Below are positions 48,601-49,643 of a DNA stretch of 49,643 bases, piece after piece. The translations under genes were made by a program, and so were the position numbers. Numbering within the stretch: the first letter of the stretch is position 1; every line of letters begins with the position of its first letter. Under the pieces are notes generated by a model. It had not been told where the DNA came from, searched no databases, and was given only the letters and a program-made list of their open reading frames with translations. Source of the DNA: Liolophura sinensis (Eukaryota; Mollusca; Polyplacophora; Chitonida; Chitonidae); the NCBI RefSeq assembly GCF_032854445.1, contig NW_027018265.1, positions 1 to 49,643 on the forward strand, given 5' to 3'.

Positions 48601-49643
48601 AAGGTACTTGATACAGTCCGCTGTAAAAAGTACAATTGAACACTGACCCACATCAATAAGGTGCCAAAAGATGCGCAATTGGGCCAGGCATCTCCAGCTG
48701 TTGAAAAATTGCAAATTTCCTTGGTTTCCATGGAGTAAGAGCCGTTGCTGGGCACGTGATCTTGACATCAATGATTATTCATTTGTGGCTACAGCCAAAA
48801 GTATTGGTCGGAGAGCAACGCGGTTTGCACCATTCGATTTCCTCGTCAAAAAATACGTCGGATTAGCCTCTTACCAGCAGCATTGGAACAGTTTTTCCAC
48901 TTTTGGACTTTTGCCTGGTCTTTTTGCTAATTGAAATCGGCTACATTTATTATGTACAATCGCGACTGGTCATTACTATATTCAACTTTTCATTATAAGT
49001 TATGTGCCCTTCGGTAGCCCAGACGACGTCAAATCTTTGGGCCAAGCCCATTTAACTCACCCAGCAAATGTCTTACTTCTAAGTCGAAGACAAACTCAAT
49101 GTCTTTATCTACATGTAGAAAAACCACACCATTTGTATATAAAAAACAAAAGGTACTTGATACAGTCCGCTGTAAAAAGTACAATTGAACACTGACCCAC
49201 ATCAATAAGGTGCCAAAAGATGCGCAATTGGGCCAGGCATCTCCAGCTGTTGAAAAATTGCAAAGTTCCTTGGTTTCCATGGAGTAAGAGCCGTTGCTGG
49301 GCACGTGATCTTGACATCAATGATTATTCATTTGTGGCTACAGCCAAAAGTATTGGTCGGAGAGCAACGCGGTTTGCACCATTCGATTTCTCGTCCAAAA
49401 ATACGTCGGATTAGCCTCTTACCAGCAGCACTGGAACAGTTTTTCTACTTTTGGATTTTTGCCTGGTCTTTTTGCGAATTGAAATCGACTACATTAACTA
49501 TGTACAATCGCGACTGGTCATTACTTTATTCAACTTTTCATTATAAGTTATGTGCCCTTCGGTAGCCCAGACGCCGTCAAATCTTGGGCCAAGCCCATTT
49601 AACTCACCCAGCAGTTGTCTTACTTCTAAGTCGAAGACAATCT
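45644..49643. repeat. Block L: monomers M84-M91 (last one partial), copy of M59-M66
   Basis: Monomer starts are 45644, 46193, 46744, 47293, 47845, 48394, 48946 and 49494. The correspondence with M59-M66 is one to one, including the CTTTCATGTAGTAAGCGCC set in M84, M86 and M88, TGACGTCA in M85, ATTGGCC in M87, and CGGATTGC with GCACTGG in M65 against GCACTGG in M90. Single-base indels are M88 GGCCAGG (minus G), M90 TTTCCTCG (plus C) and M91 AATCTTGGGCC (minus T). M91 is cut by the window end after 150 bp. Confidence 0.87.
46271..46278. promoter_or_regulatory. TGACGTCA (CRE-like) in M85, duplicate of the M60 variant
   Basis: This is identical to the variant at M60, 13,750 bp upstream. It is useful mainly as a marker that M84-M91 and M59-M66 are copies of one segment. 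Confidence 0.25.

Larger units (their letters stand above)
1..49643. repeat. Satellite DNA array, ~550-bp monomer, 90 full copies plus a partial
   Basis: Every part of the window aligns to the same ~550-bp unit in direct orientation. The landmark GATGCGCAATTGGGCC recurs at about 275, 825, 1374, 1924 and so on, to about 49218, with a step of 547-553 bp. Neighbouring copies look alike apart from a few percent of substitutions and 1-bp indels. There is no spacer, transposon or unique flank, so both array ends lie outside the window and the array is longer than 49.6 kb. Arrays of this size and unit length are typical of eukaryotic constitutive heterochromatin. Which chromosome domain and which organism cannot be told from the sequence. 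Coding, rDNA, 5S, histone-cluster and CRISPR explanations were considered and do not fit. Confidence 0.98.
37392..49643. repeat. Long segmental duplication inside the array, copy 2 (M69-M91)
   Basis: This copy contains 23 monomers where copy 1 has 20, because M55-M57 are represented twice (M77-M79 and M80-M82). It also has M72 in place of M50. Private differences from copy 1 are few: M71 has A9 and CATTCCG; M74 lacks the TTCTTGTC and GTCGAATT changes of M52; M76 has an extra T in CAAAAAATTACG; M77 has GGAAGAATT. M66 and M91 keep the same order, so the duplication continues past the end of the window. Confidence 0.88.

Noticed and set aside
1-49643. CRISPR array or bacterial repeat region
   Set aside because: The units are ~550 bp and contiguous with no unique spacers, and no cas-like genes or leader are present.
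1-49643. Tandem RNA or histone gene cluster (rDNA, 5S, snRNA, spliced leader, tRNA, histone)
   Set aside because: I found no 5S internal control region, no tRNA-type A and B boxes at proper spacing, no U-snRNA 5' motifs and no histone reading frames in either strand of the monomer.
1-49643. Transposable-element origin of the monomer (terminal inverted repeats, LTR, Helitron ends)
   Set aside because: No terminal inverted repeats or target-site duplications can be defined in a seamless tandem array, and no transposase or reverse-transcriptase motif was seen in six frames.

Overview
The whole window is one uninterrupted array of a ~550-bp tandem repeat (satellite DNA). I count 90 complete head-to-tail monomers plus 150 bp of a 91st. 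All are in the same orientation, with no unique sequence, inserted element or array edge. Monomer lengths run from 547 to 553 bp and most are 549-551 (90 monomers span 1-49493). Counting from the motif TTAACTATGTACAATCGCG, the window happens to open exactly on a monomer boundary. Array size, monomer length and nested higher-order structure all point to eukaryotic heterochromatin (pericentromeric, centromeric, subtelomeric, or on a sex or B chromosome). I recognise no rRNA, tRNA, snRNA, 5S or histone sequence and no bacterial gene, and I cannot name the species or a known satellite family.

Layout, with monomers numbered M1-M91: 1-3847 (M1-M7) holds a duplicated dimer. 3848-7142 (M8-M13) and 7143-10995 (M14-M20) share a 5-monomer period. 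7143-10995 and 10996-14843 are two copies of a 7-monomer higher-order repeat. 14844-23096 (M28-M42) is an irregular mixture. 23097-27493 holds two copies of a 4-monomer block, followed by an extra 549-bp tandem duplication. From 25296 to about 35892 lies the first copy of a roughly 20-monomer segment. It reappears at 37392-49643, where it gained three further monomers. Several monomers are chimeras of two neighbouring variants, which is the mark of unequal crossing-over. Shared private variants allow some events to be ordered in time.

Each monomer contains a TATA-like element running into an A-tract of variable length (usually 6-9), a 30-bp imperfect hairpin just after it, several short palindromes (CTACATGTAG, TCCATGGA, CACGTG), and a T-tract cluster near its 3' end. 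Runs of four or more A and of four or more T fall in separate halves of the monomer. Short reading frames recur in nearly every copy, but none shows persuasive signs of protein-level constraint, and I annotate no protein-coding gene. The value of the window is as a record of how a satellite evolves, with a speculative possibility that the monomer carries a small transcription unit.
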